A DNA stretch of 64,000 bases from Nautilus pompilius (taxonomy: Eukaryota > Mollusca > Cephalopoda > Nautilida > Nautilidae): NCBI GenBank assembly GCA_018389105.1, contig JACATO010002186.1, positions 3,796,501 through 3,860,500 on the forward strand, written 5' to 3'. The notes beneath the pieces are model-generated. The model was not told the origin of the DNA. It saw only the letters and a program-made list of their open reading frames with translations, and did not search any database. How positions within the stretch are numbered: the stretch's first letter is position 1; every line of letters begins with the position of its first letter. Position numbers and translations under genes: made by a program. Below are positions 12,017-23,400 of the stretch, one piece after another.

Positions 12017-15000
12017 TATAAGCTACTTTTCCCACTTCTTGGCACATAATTGTTGTTTGAAACAAAAATAACATAAACCAGGGCATAATCTAAATTTTAA
12101 AATTTTAAAGTTCACAGCATCAACAAAGAAAATAATCACAAGTGTGAACTTGTGTCAGTTGATTAAGGCCAAATCTTAAAGCTGCAGAAAGGCAGGGATA
12201 TCATTTTTTTTTTTTTTTCCTATATAAACCGTGTGCAATTTGTCAACTTTTCATGGTGGCAACTTAGTTCCTGAAAGGGAACAAGTGCCCTATCCTATTT
12301 TAAAACAAACCTGAATTAAAGAGTCTCAATTAGTGTTTATAATGGTAAATTTGTAAAGCTGCTATGAACACCCAGATTCACCTATCTAAACTCATCAATC
12401 CAAATAGTATACTTCCAATTACTTACTGCCAGAAACTGAGACTCCTCTCTAACCAAATATTTTCTTTGGCTGATGGACTTAGTTTAGTTTGCAATTATTT
12501 GTTTATTATTATTAAGCCAGTGTTAACCATCATTTTGATCTGCAGCTTTTGCTAAAGTTAAATTAATTTGCACTCTGTAATAATGCATAAATACCATTGA
12601 AAGACACTGGACTTTTCCAGGTACACCTCGCCTTTAGGTACTGAAGAAAACCGTCCAATGAACAGGAAATAGTAATGAGAGAGATTCGTGTTGATGTTGG
12701 CAGGACTCAAGATTGCTTCCCCAGGTGCTCTCTGAACTTTGACCTGTTTAGCAAAAGACAGAGATTAATAACTTTGAATAAACAACAACAGTTTATGTGG
12801 ACTGCAAAACAGTGGAGAGAGAGAGAGAAAAATGGAGGACTTAATTTTGTTGAGTTACTGAAAAGAAAACATCTACTGCATTATCAATGCAGTGTGTATT
12901 ATGTTTAGATAATTCTTGGATGTATATTCTTAACTGCCACCATTTCATGATAGTATGCAGTTTGAATCTTACTCGGAGGAATTTCCAGTGATCTGCTGAC
13001 AGAAGATGGCCACAAGATTGAAAGTGGGAAGCAGATATTTAGCCAGAAAAACCAGTCAGTCACAGGTACATCGTGACTGGTGTGACTCACATGGTCACTA
13101 AACTCAAATTATCTACAAAGACTTGACATAAGTCAATAGACACCACTCTGAGATTCAGTAAACTATTCCACTCACATGATAATCATATGACTGCTAGTCA
13201 CAAGAAAATGTACAGGCTAACAGGAAGATCACAGGCAGTGACAGGCTTTGCAAAGCCAAATAGTTGGGCAATGAAATACTAGTGAGGCCAATATTAGGTA
13301 CTAAGACAAAGTCAACAGACTGACAAAACTAAGCATACTCAGCACCAATAGCGTCATCAGTAAAGCCAGTGGTGCTGTAGATAGTCAGCAAAGTGTGGCA
13401 CCCAACCCTAACAGACATCTCATGGTTGCTGACTACTAGAATGATGCCCCTCAAGAGAAGAGTATGTGGGCTGCAGACTGCCACAAAAAAGTAGTCAATA
13501 TTACATACACGTCTTCCTTTGGGCAAAAGCCTAATACTACAAGAGATCTTGGAGCTAGAGGCAGCTATGCAAGCCAAAGAATATCTAAGATTAGATACAG
13601 AAACATCAGAAACCTAAACCGCATACCAAGAGATGATAGTACACTCAAAGAATGAATGTCCTTGAGTCTACCATCACAATCTACCAAAAAGAAATCTAAA
13701 TAGAAAAAGTGCAGCTAGTAAATACATTTCCTGAGAAGACCATGGAGTAAAACAGAAGTTAACAGCAGAGACATCATTAAAAGTAAATGACTATAAATCA
13801 AAATGGCAAAACATAAATAGAAATAATCATCATCATCGTCGTAAACAAAAGTCACAAAGCTCAAATGCATAGAAAGTGGGAGTTGTGTCACAGACCAGTC
13901 TCTACAATGGAGATAACACATAACACCAATGCAAAAGCGTAGTGCTACATTTATCCACTAGACAGCTCTGTCTATCCTGTGTCACAGACTTCAGCAGGGA
14001 AGTCCTTAACAGAAATCCTCGGAATCCACTCAACTGCCTGATGAAGAGTGAAAAGAAACCATGCCAGAGAGAAATGCTAAATCGCTACTGTTTTGGATGA
14101 GGTGACCTTTAGTTGCAGTAAGTATCTTGTGATCAGCATTTTTGTTTTTTTTTTTTTTTTTAAAAAAATTATGCCAATGGCCTGAGCTGGTCTTTAACCT
14201 GCAGCCCATCAGTTGCTAATTTTTTCACCAATGCTTGGTCACAACTAAGCACTCAAAAAAGCAGTTCATCATCTCAGGAATAAATCTTGAAGGAGGCAAC
14301 AGGAAAAGACCGTCAAAATGTAGGCTCGTTAGTTAATTCTCTTATTACTAGAAAAGGCTGAAAAATTCCTAAATAACCCTCCATTTTCTCTAAATAACAA
14401 ATTTTCAATAACTCCTATCTTGTTTCAACTGCAAACTTAAAAAAAAAAAAAACAAACTAGAATTTGATGTGAAAACTGCTGAATTTTCATTATTGTAGTA
14501 CTACAGTGCAATGTCGTAATTACTCTTCCAGACAGTGGTCACACAAAAAAGTGTGGTATGTAGCAGTATCCTCCTGTAGAATATGGTCATTAAATCTCAG
14601 TATGCTAGATACGTCTTTAAAATTGCAATTTATCATAGATTCTGTCTTTCTACTATGTTACTAGATTGAAGCCCATGTCCTAACACTCCCATCAACATAT
14701 GGATTAAGAGACTGGAACTGAAGGTCTTTCATTAGGTTTGCTTCAAATCCAGGTACAACCAAAAGACAAGAATTGCTGAAATCTAGAGTCATCAGTGTAC
14801 AAATTTCGAATAACCAAGGGTCCTGCCAGACCTCTTGAAGCATTCTACTCCTACTGAACAAAAGACGTTTCTTTCATGCTACACATCTTCTATAGCCAAA
14901 TTGATAGAGATGACAGTAGGGTATTCTTTGGTATAATCTTTTCATAAGTGATGGATCCACGATAAATGTAGAGATCTTTGGAAAACTGTTGCTAACTCCA

Positions 15001-15513
15001 GCCACATCCTGAATAGCCAATATCATCATCTCAGACAAACATTTTTTTCTAAAAATTCAAAATTAACAAAGTGTGTTTTCTGGAGAACCTGAACTTTTAC
15101 AGTACCCATATCAGTCTCTCTTGACTATCCTAGGATTTATTTCCCTGATGAAAATCCTAGTTGTCAAATCAGCATTACCACAACAAAAATGGAACCTTGG
15201 CACTAGTTTCAAAGTGATGGTTTAGTGACTAAAGTACTATTAACTATGTGAATACTATAAGAAGCTTGTTTTGAAAACATGTGGCAAAGTTACACAAGAT
15301 GCAAACTGAGAAACTGTTCAGAAATTAGCAATTTGTGACATGCAGTGGAACCATGTGATTGTTGAGTACAATAGTCAACAACAAAAAAAAACTTATAAAA
15401 GAAAGAACACCTAGATATAATCATATATATCTCAAAGTAATAATAATAATCATCAATTTTCTGAAAAATCAAACATTAGAAAAAAATTTTTTTGGAAGGT
15501 TAAAGGTTCATTA
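12017..15513. other. intron stretch, nothing recognised
   Basis: 3.5 kb between two transposon clusters inside the rictor intron. It should contain, or lie close to, the missing rictor exon, but I could not find a segment encoding the expected FLFIG...GV..LE motif. Open frames are short and without known domains. Contains a poly-T run near 14143-14161. Confidence 0.5.
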
Positions 15514-16440
15514 TATTAGGTCGTTACAAACATTTTGTTGTGCATACTTGTGAAGGTGTATGTAGATAAGTTATATGTTGTTTTGTGGCATGTGCTTTGG
15601 CACACATTATGCAAAGCCTACCTTTTTAAAAATCATAAAATGTATATTTGTTTCAGGGTTCTGAGTGAAGCTTAGATAGAAAAGTTTTTTGTGACATTTT
15701 GCTTCATGAGTTCAAATCAGGCCACAAAGCGAGTGAGACAACTCGTAACATTAAGCAAGCATGGGGCGATGACACAGCAAATGAGTACATGGTACAACGA
15801 TGGTTTGCAAGGTTTCGATCATGAGATGAGAGCCTCAAAGATAAGGAATGTAGCAGATGTCCTTCCAGCTGTGATGACAACCGTCTGAAAGCCTCAAATG
15901 AAGCCGATCCGAAGAAAAACAGTGTGAGAAATTGCTGGAGAACTTGACGTAAGCACTTCAACTGTTTCCAAGCATCTTGACATAATTGACAAGGTGAAAA
16001 GGCTCGACAAATGGGTGCCTCACAAGTTGAATGAACAACAACAAAATCGTCAATTGGAGATCTGCTCCTCACCTGTCATAAGAAACAAAACCTGGCAAAA
16101 CCATCACAGCTGAAAAGTACTGTCATGAATTAATTGTTCATCAGAAACTCTCCCAACAATAGCCAGCATTAGTGAATCAAAGAGGCCCAATCCTGCTCTG
16201 CTCCATGACAATGCTCATCCTTGTGTTGCAAAAGTGACTCTTCAGAAACTGAAAACATTGGGGTATAAAGTTCTCCCTCACCCAGCAAATTCACCAGACC
16301 TTTCTCCAACAGACTACCACCTTTTCAAACACCTCGACAGCTTCATCCATATGAAATCCATCTCCAACCAAGCAGCAATTGAAACTGCCTTCCAACAGTT
16401 TATCGACTCCAGAAATCCAAATTTTTTTTTAAATGGTATA
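15514..16440 (+). mobile_element. mariner element 1 (Hsmar1/SETMAR-like), decayed, 3' end lost
   Basis: A TA at 15514 precedes a mariner-like terminus TTAGGTCGTTACAAA (15516 onwards). The transposase starts near 15706. It shows the helix-turn-helix part ELDVSTSTVSKHLDIIDKVK at 15935 and the linker PHKLNEQQQNRQLEICSSPV. After RNKTW the protein jumps to PGKTITAEKYCHELIVHQKL (16090), so the block with the first catalytic Asp (normally in a DEKW motif) is deleted. The second and third catalytic Asp are present in LLHDNAHP and SPDLSPTDYHLFKHL, 34 residues apart, as in mariner. Stops and frameshifts occur throughout. The reading stops at NGI, where mariner 2 is inserted, and no remaining C-terminus is seen on the far side. 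Confidence 0.88.
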
Positions 16441-17550
16441 CAAAGTCTGTCCAAAAAGAAACTGAACTTTTAAAACAGTGCGCCAATCAGCCGGCACAGC
16501 GTGCTCGCGACTGCATTGCTGTGTATCAGTGACCTTGACCTTCAGTCTAATAATAGCCGCATCATGCCACGTCAGTTAGTCATCGATCTAAACGCGCTAG
16601 AGTGAACGTGTTTAGTGCACTTAGCAATTTGTCGCAAGGTGAACAATGAATGATCTTGAAGAGCAACATGTTTGTGTAAAATTCTGTTTAAAATTTGGAA
16701 AAACTTTTACGGAAACTTTTCTAATGTTGCAACAGGCCTATGGGGAGGATTGTTTGAGCCGTACGAATGTCATGAGTGGTACCAACATTTCAAATCGGGA
16801 AGAACATCCACCAAAGACAATCCCAAATCTGGACGACCTTCCATGGCAACAGATGACGATCACATTGAGAAAGTGTGTGCTGTGATCTGTGGAAACCATC
16901 ACCTGACTGTCCGCGAAGTTTCCGAAGAAGTAGGCATCCGTAAAAGTTTGTGCCACATGATTTTAAAAGAAAAATTTAACATGCATCATGTAGCCGCAAA
17001 ATTTGTTCTGTGTCTGCTGACAGATGAACAAAAAAGAGAACCAAGTCACAGTCAGTCAGGAGCTCTTTGATTGTTCAAATGCTGATGAAAGCTGGTCAGA
17101 AATTCTCATGTGGAGAGTGCTGCATGTTGCATGTGACAGTGCATTGTCATGATGCAACATCCATACACCTGATTGCCATTTTCCAGGCTGTATCTGTTGA
17201 ACTACATCTCTTAGGCATTTCAGGACAGCTGAATAAAACCAATGATTCACTTTCTGACCTTGTAGAACAAACTCATGGTGCACAACACCCTCAATGTTCT
17301 TTTTTCTATTCTCAAGACTGAAGCATCCTAAAGGAAGAGAGATTTCAGGATGTGTAAACCATCATCCAAAATGCGAAGTGAGCAGTGAAAGCCACCAAAA
17401 AAAAGAAGAGTACCAGAGATGCTTCAACAAGTGGCATGAGTGCTGGAATCACTGTGTTCAATCAGGAGGGAACTACTTTGAAGGAGATAAATTTGATTAA
17501 CTGTTTTATCTGAATAAATTTAGTCCCAGAAATTTTTATCAGACCTCATA
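16439..17550 (+). mobile_element. mariner element 2 with an internal inversion
   Basis: TA at 16439-16440 and 17549-17550 flank imperfect terminal inverted repeats (left CAAAGTCTGTCCAAAAAG, right complement TGAGGTCTGATAAAAATT). The plus strand codes the transposase N-terminus from 16646 (VCVKFCLKFGKTFTETFLML, then HHLTVREVSEEVGIRKSLCH) as far as SQELFDCSNADES (about 17093). The plus strand also codes the extreme C-terminus (EEYQRCFNKWHECWNHCVQS then GGNYFEGDKFD, 17405-17500). The catalytic middle (VVHHEFVLQGQKVNHWFYSA then SGVWMLHHDNALSHA) is on the minus strand at about 17293-17100. The middle block is thus inverted in place; the sequences holding the first and third catalytic Asp are missing. 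Confidence 0.88.
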
Positions 17551-17559
17551 TAAATAGCT

Positions 17560-18016
17560 CAGACTTGTGGTCTTGTAGACTGGACTTGAAACTAATTGAA
17601 AAGATGCCAGGATCTCCATTGTGACTTGCTGTTCTTCACTTCCTGAGAAATTAAACTGTTTGAACAAAGTTGCCTTTGCTATGCTTTTAACCTTAGATTC
17701 CACATACCTCTGTGAGCAGTTATTTTTTACATGAAATCTGCTGTTTGCCATTTATGCAGTAAACTGATCACTCAGAAGCTTTATGCAGCTAGAAGTACAC
17801 AGAAGTGTTGGACACAGTATAACATGTAGCATCACTATTAAAATAGAAAGCATCATGATTTTAGTTGCTTTAAAGTTGATGAGCATTCAACAAGTAGAGT
17901 ATTTGTATCTATATGTAGTCATTGTAGACTAAACTCCACTGGCATACTAAACCTTTAAACTGGAGGAAGAAAGTACAATCTGGCACATCAACCGTAAAAG
18001 GTTGCTGACCCCAGCT
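17560..18016 (-). mobile_element. possible hAT terminal fragment
   Basis: The right edge reads aaaaggttgctgaccccag; its complement CTGGGGTCAGCAACCTTTT resembles a widespread hAT terminus (cag-gggtc-gcaacc-ttt). A minus-strand frame at 17751-17539 (VKNNCSQRYVESKVKSIAKA, then TLFKQFNFSGSEEQQ) could be a decayed coding end, but I cannot match it to a family with certainty. No partner terminus or target duplication found. Confidence 0.35.
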
Positions 18017-19279
18017 ATCTGTAACTGCACATGACATAAGAAAAAGTTTATTTTGAAGGTTTATCAGCAGCCATAATTTTCATTTTGAGAAAAAAGCAAT
18101 TAATCCTATTAACACAAACACAGATATCAATTAAAATGATTTCCCCAAGACCAGACCATGGTTGGTCACATTGCTTCAAAATTACTGATAAAATCAGTTT
18201 CTATTTAAAGTTTACCAAGCCATCGAAATGAAAAAAAAACCCAAAGCAATTCTGCAACCATTAGGGGCTAAAACAGTCACCGCAGCCCCTTCATGGAGTC
18301 TGTCCAAGAATTTCAACCTTCCTCTACCCATTTTTCTCCTGACTTTCAGCCAAATAGTCAGCCATGGGTATCATCATCATACCTGATGAGGTTGTGTAGT
18401 GCTATGATTGCTGCTAACAAGCACTGGCATTCTTACAGTTCATGAGACCTGGCACTTTCATCTTCTGCAGGAGATCAAAAGTCCACTATTAAAACTCTCC
18501 TGTTCAGCCACCGGAAGAAGCCTACACTGATGACCAGCACAGTGCACGCCATGGGAAATCCACCAACAAGGACTGAAATCTGGTCCTTATATACTCAACT
18601 ATCCATAACCTTGCATTGGTTATCACACGGCCACTATTGTATACTAAAAACAAATAGAAACAGTAATGTCATTCTGATAGGTCACATGTTCCTGATGATT
18701 CAATAGGCATAAATTAGTCTTTGATGTGGAAAAATAAAAATTAAGAAGTGTGGTTGCTCCAAATAAATAAAACAGAATTCTTTTTATACATGTATACATA
18801 AATAAAATGAAGAAAACTACAATACCAAGGAATATGTTGGTAAGTAAATTAAACTGTTAAACAATAGTTTAGATTATGTCATCAGGTTAAATGTAACCTG
18901 ACCAACTAAACAGAAACCGCTGAATCTTCACAGACCAAACCATTCTTCTAATAAATACGTGACGTCAATTGGAGTTCATCATAGATACAGATGAAAAAAT
19001 TTTATTTTTGAGTTTTTTTAAACATCAGCCAGATTGTGATTTGGCTCATTTTAGACTCATTCTCCTTGAATTTGGTTAATTCACAAGAAGAATTAACATG
19101 TATGTGGGCAGAGGTCAAGAGATTTGAGTGACTCTGGCAAAAATTCGTGTATTTAGAGTAAATGAGAAAAGTTTTGAAAACATGAGTGTTGCTGCATTAA
19201 AATCAAACCTATCTACCATTTACACAAGACAAAGGGAAAAAAGCCAAGGTAAGGAGAGAAAATAGCTGCTGAGTCTTAC
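18017..19279. other. intron stretch, nothing recognised
   Basis: About 1.3 kb upstream of the transposon cluster and downstream of rictor exon R14 on the gene strand. The block 18240-18620 is less AT-rich than its surroundings but matches no gene or repeat known to me. Confidence 0.5.
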
Positions 19280-19339
19280 CTCGGTCAGACAGTGAGCAAT
19301 ATCAGTGAGCCACTCATTGACTAACTTTGACACTTCTTC
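19280..19339 (-). CDS. RICTOR: rictor exon R14
   Basis: A 60-nt micro-exon, phase 0 at both ends, acceptor cttcag and donor gtaaga. It encodes EEVSKLVNEWLTDIAHCLTE. Human RICTOR has GYLEDLVKDIVQWLNASSGM at this place. It follows R13 (ending FLLDTDG) without a phase gap. The next human segment (about 45 residues around HYFLFIGTL) has no exon in my map. Confidence 0.85.
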
Positions 19340-19810
19340 CTGAAGACAAAACAAACAAGGTATCATAAAACTTAGGAAGTCTTAATAGTGTACTTTCAAT
19401 TTAGCAGTGCTTCTTATATTATAATTATCAATAAGTGCATTTTTGCAAGAAAGAAAGAAAAAAATCAGTTTATAAACAAAGAATAATTATAAATGATTCA
19501 GGATTTCAGAACTCTCAGAAAACTTTCTTAATAGTATAACACTGGACACCAAAAAAAAAAACTTTTCATCTGCTACTGAGGTATATGTAGGTGTCCTTTA
19601 CCAAATCAAGCAGCAGATTCCAAATCTGAGTCAGAATTGAGCCAGCTCATCAGGATTTGCAGTTGCAGAAAAATGTCATCTTCAGTCATTGTTTATTAAT
19701 ATATCAAGCACATCACAAAATTGAAAAAATAAAAATAAATTCATCTCACAATATAAACACATTGTACAAAGTATCCATTAGCTGTTTAGAAATGCTCTAA
19801 GTACTTGATT

Positions 19811-20400
19811 TTACACTTGTGAATAGCAACAGTTTGTCTTTGAAGAGACCAACAACAGTTCCCCATCTTGTTGGAGTTGAATCTCCCCTGATAGCGGGCG
19901 TTGGTGGAAGCTCTCACCCTGCTCACCACTTACAGCACCAAGGTTGGCCAGGAAGAAATTCACGTGTGAATGAAGAAAATGCAACTTCAGCGACATATGG
20001 CAATCTGTTTCTTCATCAGCTTTTATCATGTCTTGAACCAACTTGGCATAGTTGTCTGCTTTGTGGTTCCCAAGGAAGTTGTGGATTACTGGTTTGAAAG
20101 CCTCCCATGCAGCCAGCTCCAGTGGATTAAGCCTTGACTGGAAGACTGGATCAGAAAATAAATCACGAATTTGGGGTCCAACAAATATTTCAGCCTTCAA
20201 CTTGGCATCAGTTAAAATTGCTCCAAATTGTTCTTTCAGATAAAGAAATCCCGTACCGTCAACACTCATTGCCTTACAAAGCTCTTCATGAGGCCCATCT
20301 TGATATGCAGTGGTGCATGGCTGTATCAGTGGCACACGTTTCACATTGAATTTTCCTGGAGAATGGTCTGTTCTGGATGGCCATTCTTTGATCACACGTG
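19811..20400 (-). pseudogene. decayed member of an uncharacterised repetitive protein family
   Basis: Three frames on the minus strand form one recognisable protein. Frame a: VIKEWPSRTDHSPGKFNVKR then VPLI (about 20396-20318). Frame b: PLHIKMGLMKSFV (20306-20268). Frame a again: KAMSVDGTGFLYLKEQFGAI, KAEIFVGPQIRDLFSDPVFQ, LNPLELAAWEAFKPVIHNFL, GNHKADNYAKLVQDMI, MSLKLHFLHSHVNFFLANLG and EQGESFHQ (20267-19905). Frame c: YQGRFNSNKMGNCCWSLQRQ (about 19893-19830). I recall this family (signatures LPPLHIKLGLMK, IFVGPQI, HFLHSHLDFF, GE.FHQ) as multicopy uncharacterised proteins in many arthropod and other invertebrate genomes; function unknown, possibly transposon-borne. Two frameshifts make this copy a pseudogene, although a 271-codon frame stays open across most of it. 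Confidence 0.8.
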
Positions 20401-20459
20401 CGTACATGTAAGCAGGCAACCACGTGGTTCTCCTACATAGCCTGCTGTATGTACTATAC

Positions 20460-23400
20460 AAAAAAGAACACTCAAAATATATGACATTAGATTTCCATTT
20501 ATTTCTGTAACTAAAAATCCTTAGTATTGGGTTAATTCTGATTTCAGATTTGGAAATGTCATACTCGAAATAGTCTAAGACACATACTTTTACCTCAGTA
20601 GAATAGTTTTTTTTTGTAGAGTACAAATATCTAATATATATATTTTTTTTTTCTTCTTTTATTGAACAGCAGTGCAGAATAGCTCAGGAAATATCAGCTT
20701 TCCTTTGGTGACTTTTTTGGTATCCACCGAGACCACATTATCCTATTTTTGGATTATAATTTTTCTTGGGAAGTTTCTTATCAAAAACTAAACCTATAGA
20801 ATTTAGGTCTGTTGGCTCTGCTAAAACAAAATCTATCATACTCTGATTCAGCACTTATATAAATATTGATTTTTGAACGTAGCACAAACACCTTTATGCT
20901 AAGCAACTAAATTACATAAACACCACATTGAAAAATATCTAAACTACAGTAATTATTTTAATCATTTATAAATGGACCTAATCCATTAAAATATATTTGC
21001 GTAAAATTACTGAACAAAGTGATTTGGTTTGTGCCATATTTTTGTTGCTTGCATCGTATTAATGCAGAAGAACTCACAGAATATAAAAATTAATTCATAT
21101 GACAACAGGTAACCTATGTTTAGTCATAGCAATATCTGTAAATAGCCTTAAAGTTGATTTCTTACTGTATGGTATCAGTGTCTACATAATTATCTTTAAC
21201 AGCAAGCACTGTGACAAACACTAAATTTTCCACAAGCAATTTTTAATGTCAATTTTAAAAGCAATAAATAATAAAATAAATAGGCAGTTTAATCACTTTG
21301 GCTGTACTGCTTTACTTCATGTAAAGGCCCTTTATATCCAGCTAAAAGTAACAGGGTTGGCCAGTTCTGCCAAGATGCCATACTAATGTTGCCATCCATC
21401 AATCAAGAAAATTTACAAAATTGAAGCCAAATAATACAATGCATCTCTAGCTACTTAATGAAAACAACTTCGGTTAAAAAAACCAGATCAATTGTCCAAA
21501 ATGTTTCTCAAGTTAGAGAGAACACTGAACTTTTTGGCTATCATTTTAATACTGAAGCCACATTGATAACTTTGTAACTTGTACAGAATTAGGTGGCAAT
21601 GTTGTTTTGGGAACCCCCTCATGAATTAGCATTTAATTTAAGATGTCTAAGAAGAACACAGCAGTTCCAGTTGCACCCTGATGGCTCAGCTATTTGGTAT
21701 ATACCTAATGGGTTGCTGACTTTACCAGACTGTTCCTCGTGACTTTTCTCTAGGTTTCTACCGCCCAATCAGAAGAGTTCTGGTAAGAATTTCCAAGACC
21801 TTTTGAATTACTCAAGATGTGTCAAGGCATCCATAAATAACTTCATAACCAACAGCACAAAAGAATGCAAGAATAAGAGTAGCAAATTAGAAAAAAACAA
21901 AAAAAAGGGGGGATAGCTGGGAGTCTTAGGATGAAAGCCCTCAGGTAGATTCAGGGCTGAGCCCTAGCAATAAATAGGTAAAGTTCTCCTGCCCAGGATT
22001 TTATACCAATAATAGCTTAGACAAAAACACATCTACTGTAGAGTAGGCAAAAATAAACAGTAAGATTTATAAAAACAAACTTGCTTAGCAATAATTATGC
22101 CTACCTGAACTTCACTTTTGTAAATTAATTTTAATTTAGCCTTCTTTTGACTAGGCAGTGAACTGGAAAAAAAACAACACTGAACTAGCAATATTAGAGA
22201 GACTGACAGTAGTTGTAACAACATCAATAATTTCTAAATAGATGTATAGAAGAGCTATAGCTGGTGCTGCAAAAAAATCACCCAGTCTCCCGTACATAAA
22301 ACAAAGTTGACAATTTTAATTACCATTTAAAAAAATATAAATCATTGCTAATGGTCTCTAAAATTTTCTCATCATCATATTTGAATCAATCTTATGGTCA
22401 AGAAAGAATTTTCGTCCCTAACCTAATCACATGCAAGTTCATCTCTTATAAAAGATTTGATAAACTAATAAGGAATCACTTTTTAAAATAAGATGGGGTG
22501 GCCAGTTCACTTCCATACCATCTATAATCCCTAGTTCTACCAGGTACTTATGTGAAAAGCAGGATGAAACAACATAGGAGCTGAACACACGCTGCCAGGA
22601 TGACAAGCAAGCCACTCCAGTACTATGACCATTAAGCCAAGTAAAATTAAATGTGGTTTTCATTTTATTCCTAACAAAAATCAGCAAAAATGTATCTGGA
22701 AATTTCAATTTCTTGGTTTTTTTTTAGCAACATACTAGAGACTTTCAGGTGAAACCAAACTGGATACCAAGTAAGGAAGATTTTAAAAACAAAAATAAAA
22801 TAAAAACAGAATCCCCCCCCTTAATCCTCCCACTCCAGTTGGATTTAATAAAAAACATGGCCTTAAGCTTTCTCTACCCCCTATAGCGTCTTAAGGACAC
22901 ACAGAGAGAAAACTCTGTTCTAGAAGGTTCAGCCTGGATAAACCTACCTCTCCTGAGCGTATTAGATTACGAAGGAGTTGGGTAGCCTGCTGCTCTTGCT
23001 AGGATGAGGTACACTAATACTAAAAAATAATACAGATCGAAATAAGGCCTCAACTATAAACAGCTGAGGCGGTCGGCCGGTCATGGAACCGACCCAGCTC
23101 CCACAACACACTTGCAACTTCACACACATACCCCAACAATTGCACCACCACCCCCCAAAAAAGATCACACTATTTTTTAAACAGGTCCTGCACTCAACAA
23201 GTACAATAAATTGAAGGTATCAGAGAAATATTGCATGAACAAGCTGAAGGATGGTCGGTTTTACACAATGCAATAAAATGTATCCTATTCCTCTACACAA
23301 AATCTGGCTTTTGAAAAAAAGTGTAATTCCTAGACAATGGACAGTCACCTCTAGAATATTTTCAAAATTATTTATTTTGCTTTATGCAATAAAACTAAAC

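Noticed and set aside
12905-13090. Minus-strand frame as the missing rictor exon
   Set aside because: It shows none of the expected FLFIG or GV..LE residues, and phases do not fit.
15704-16072. 122-codon minus-strand frame over mariner 1
   Set aside because: Antisense shadow of the transposase; no domain.
16738-16956. Minus-strand frame over mariner 2
   Set aside because: Shadow of the plus-strand transposase N-terminus.
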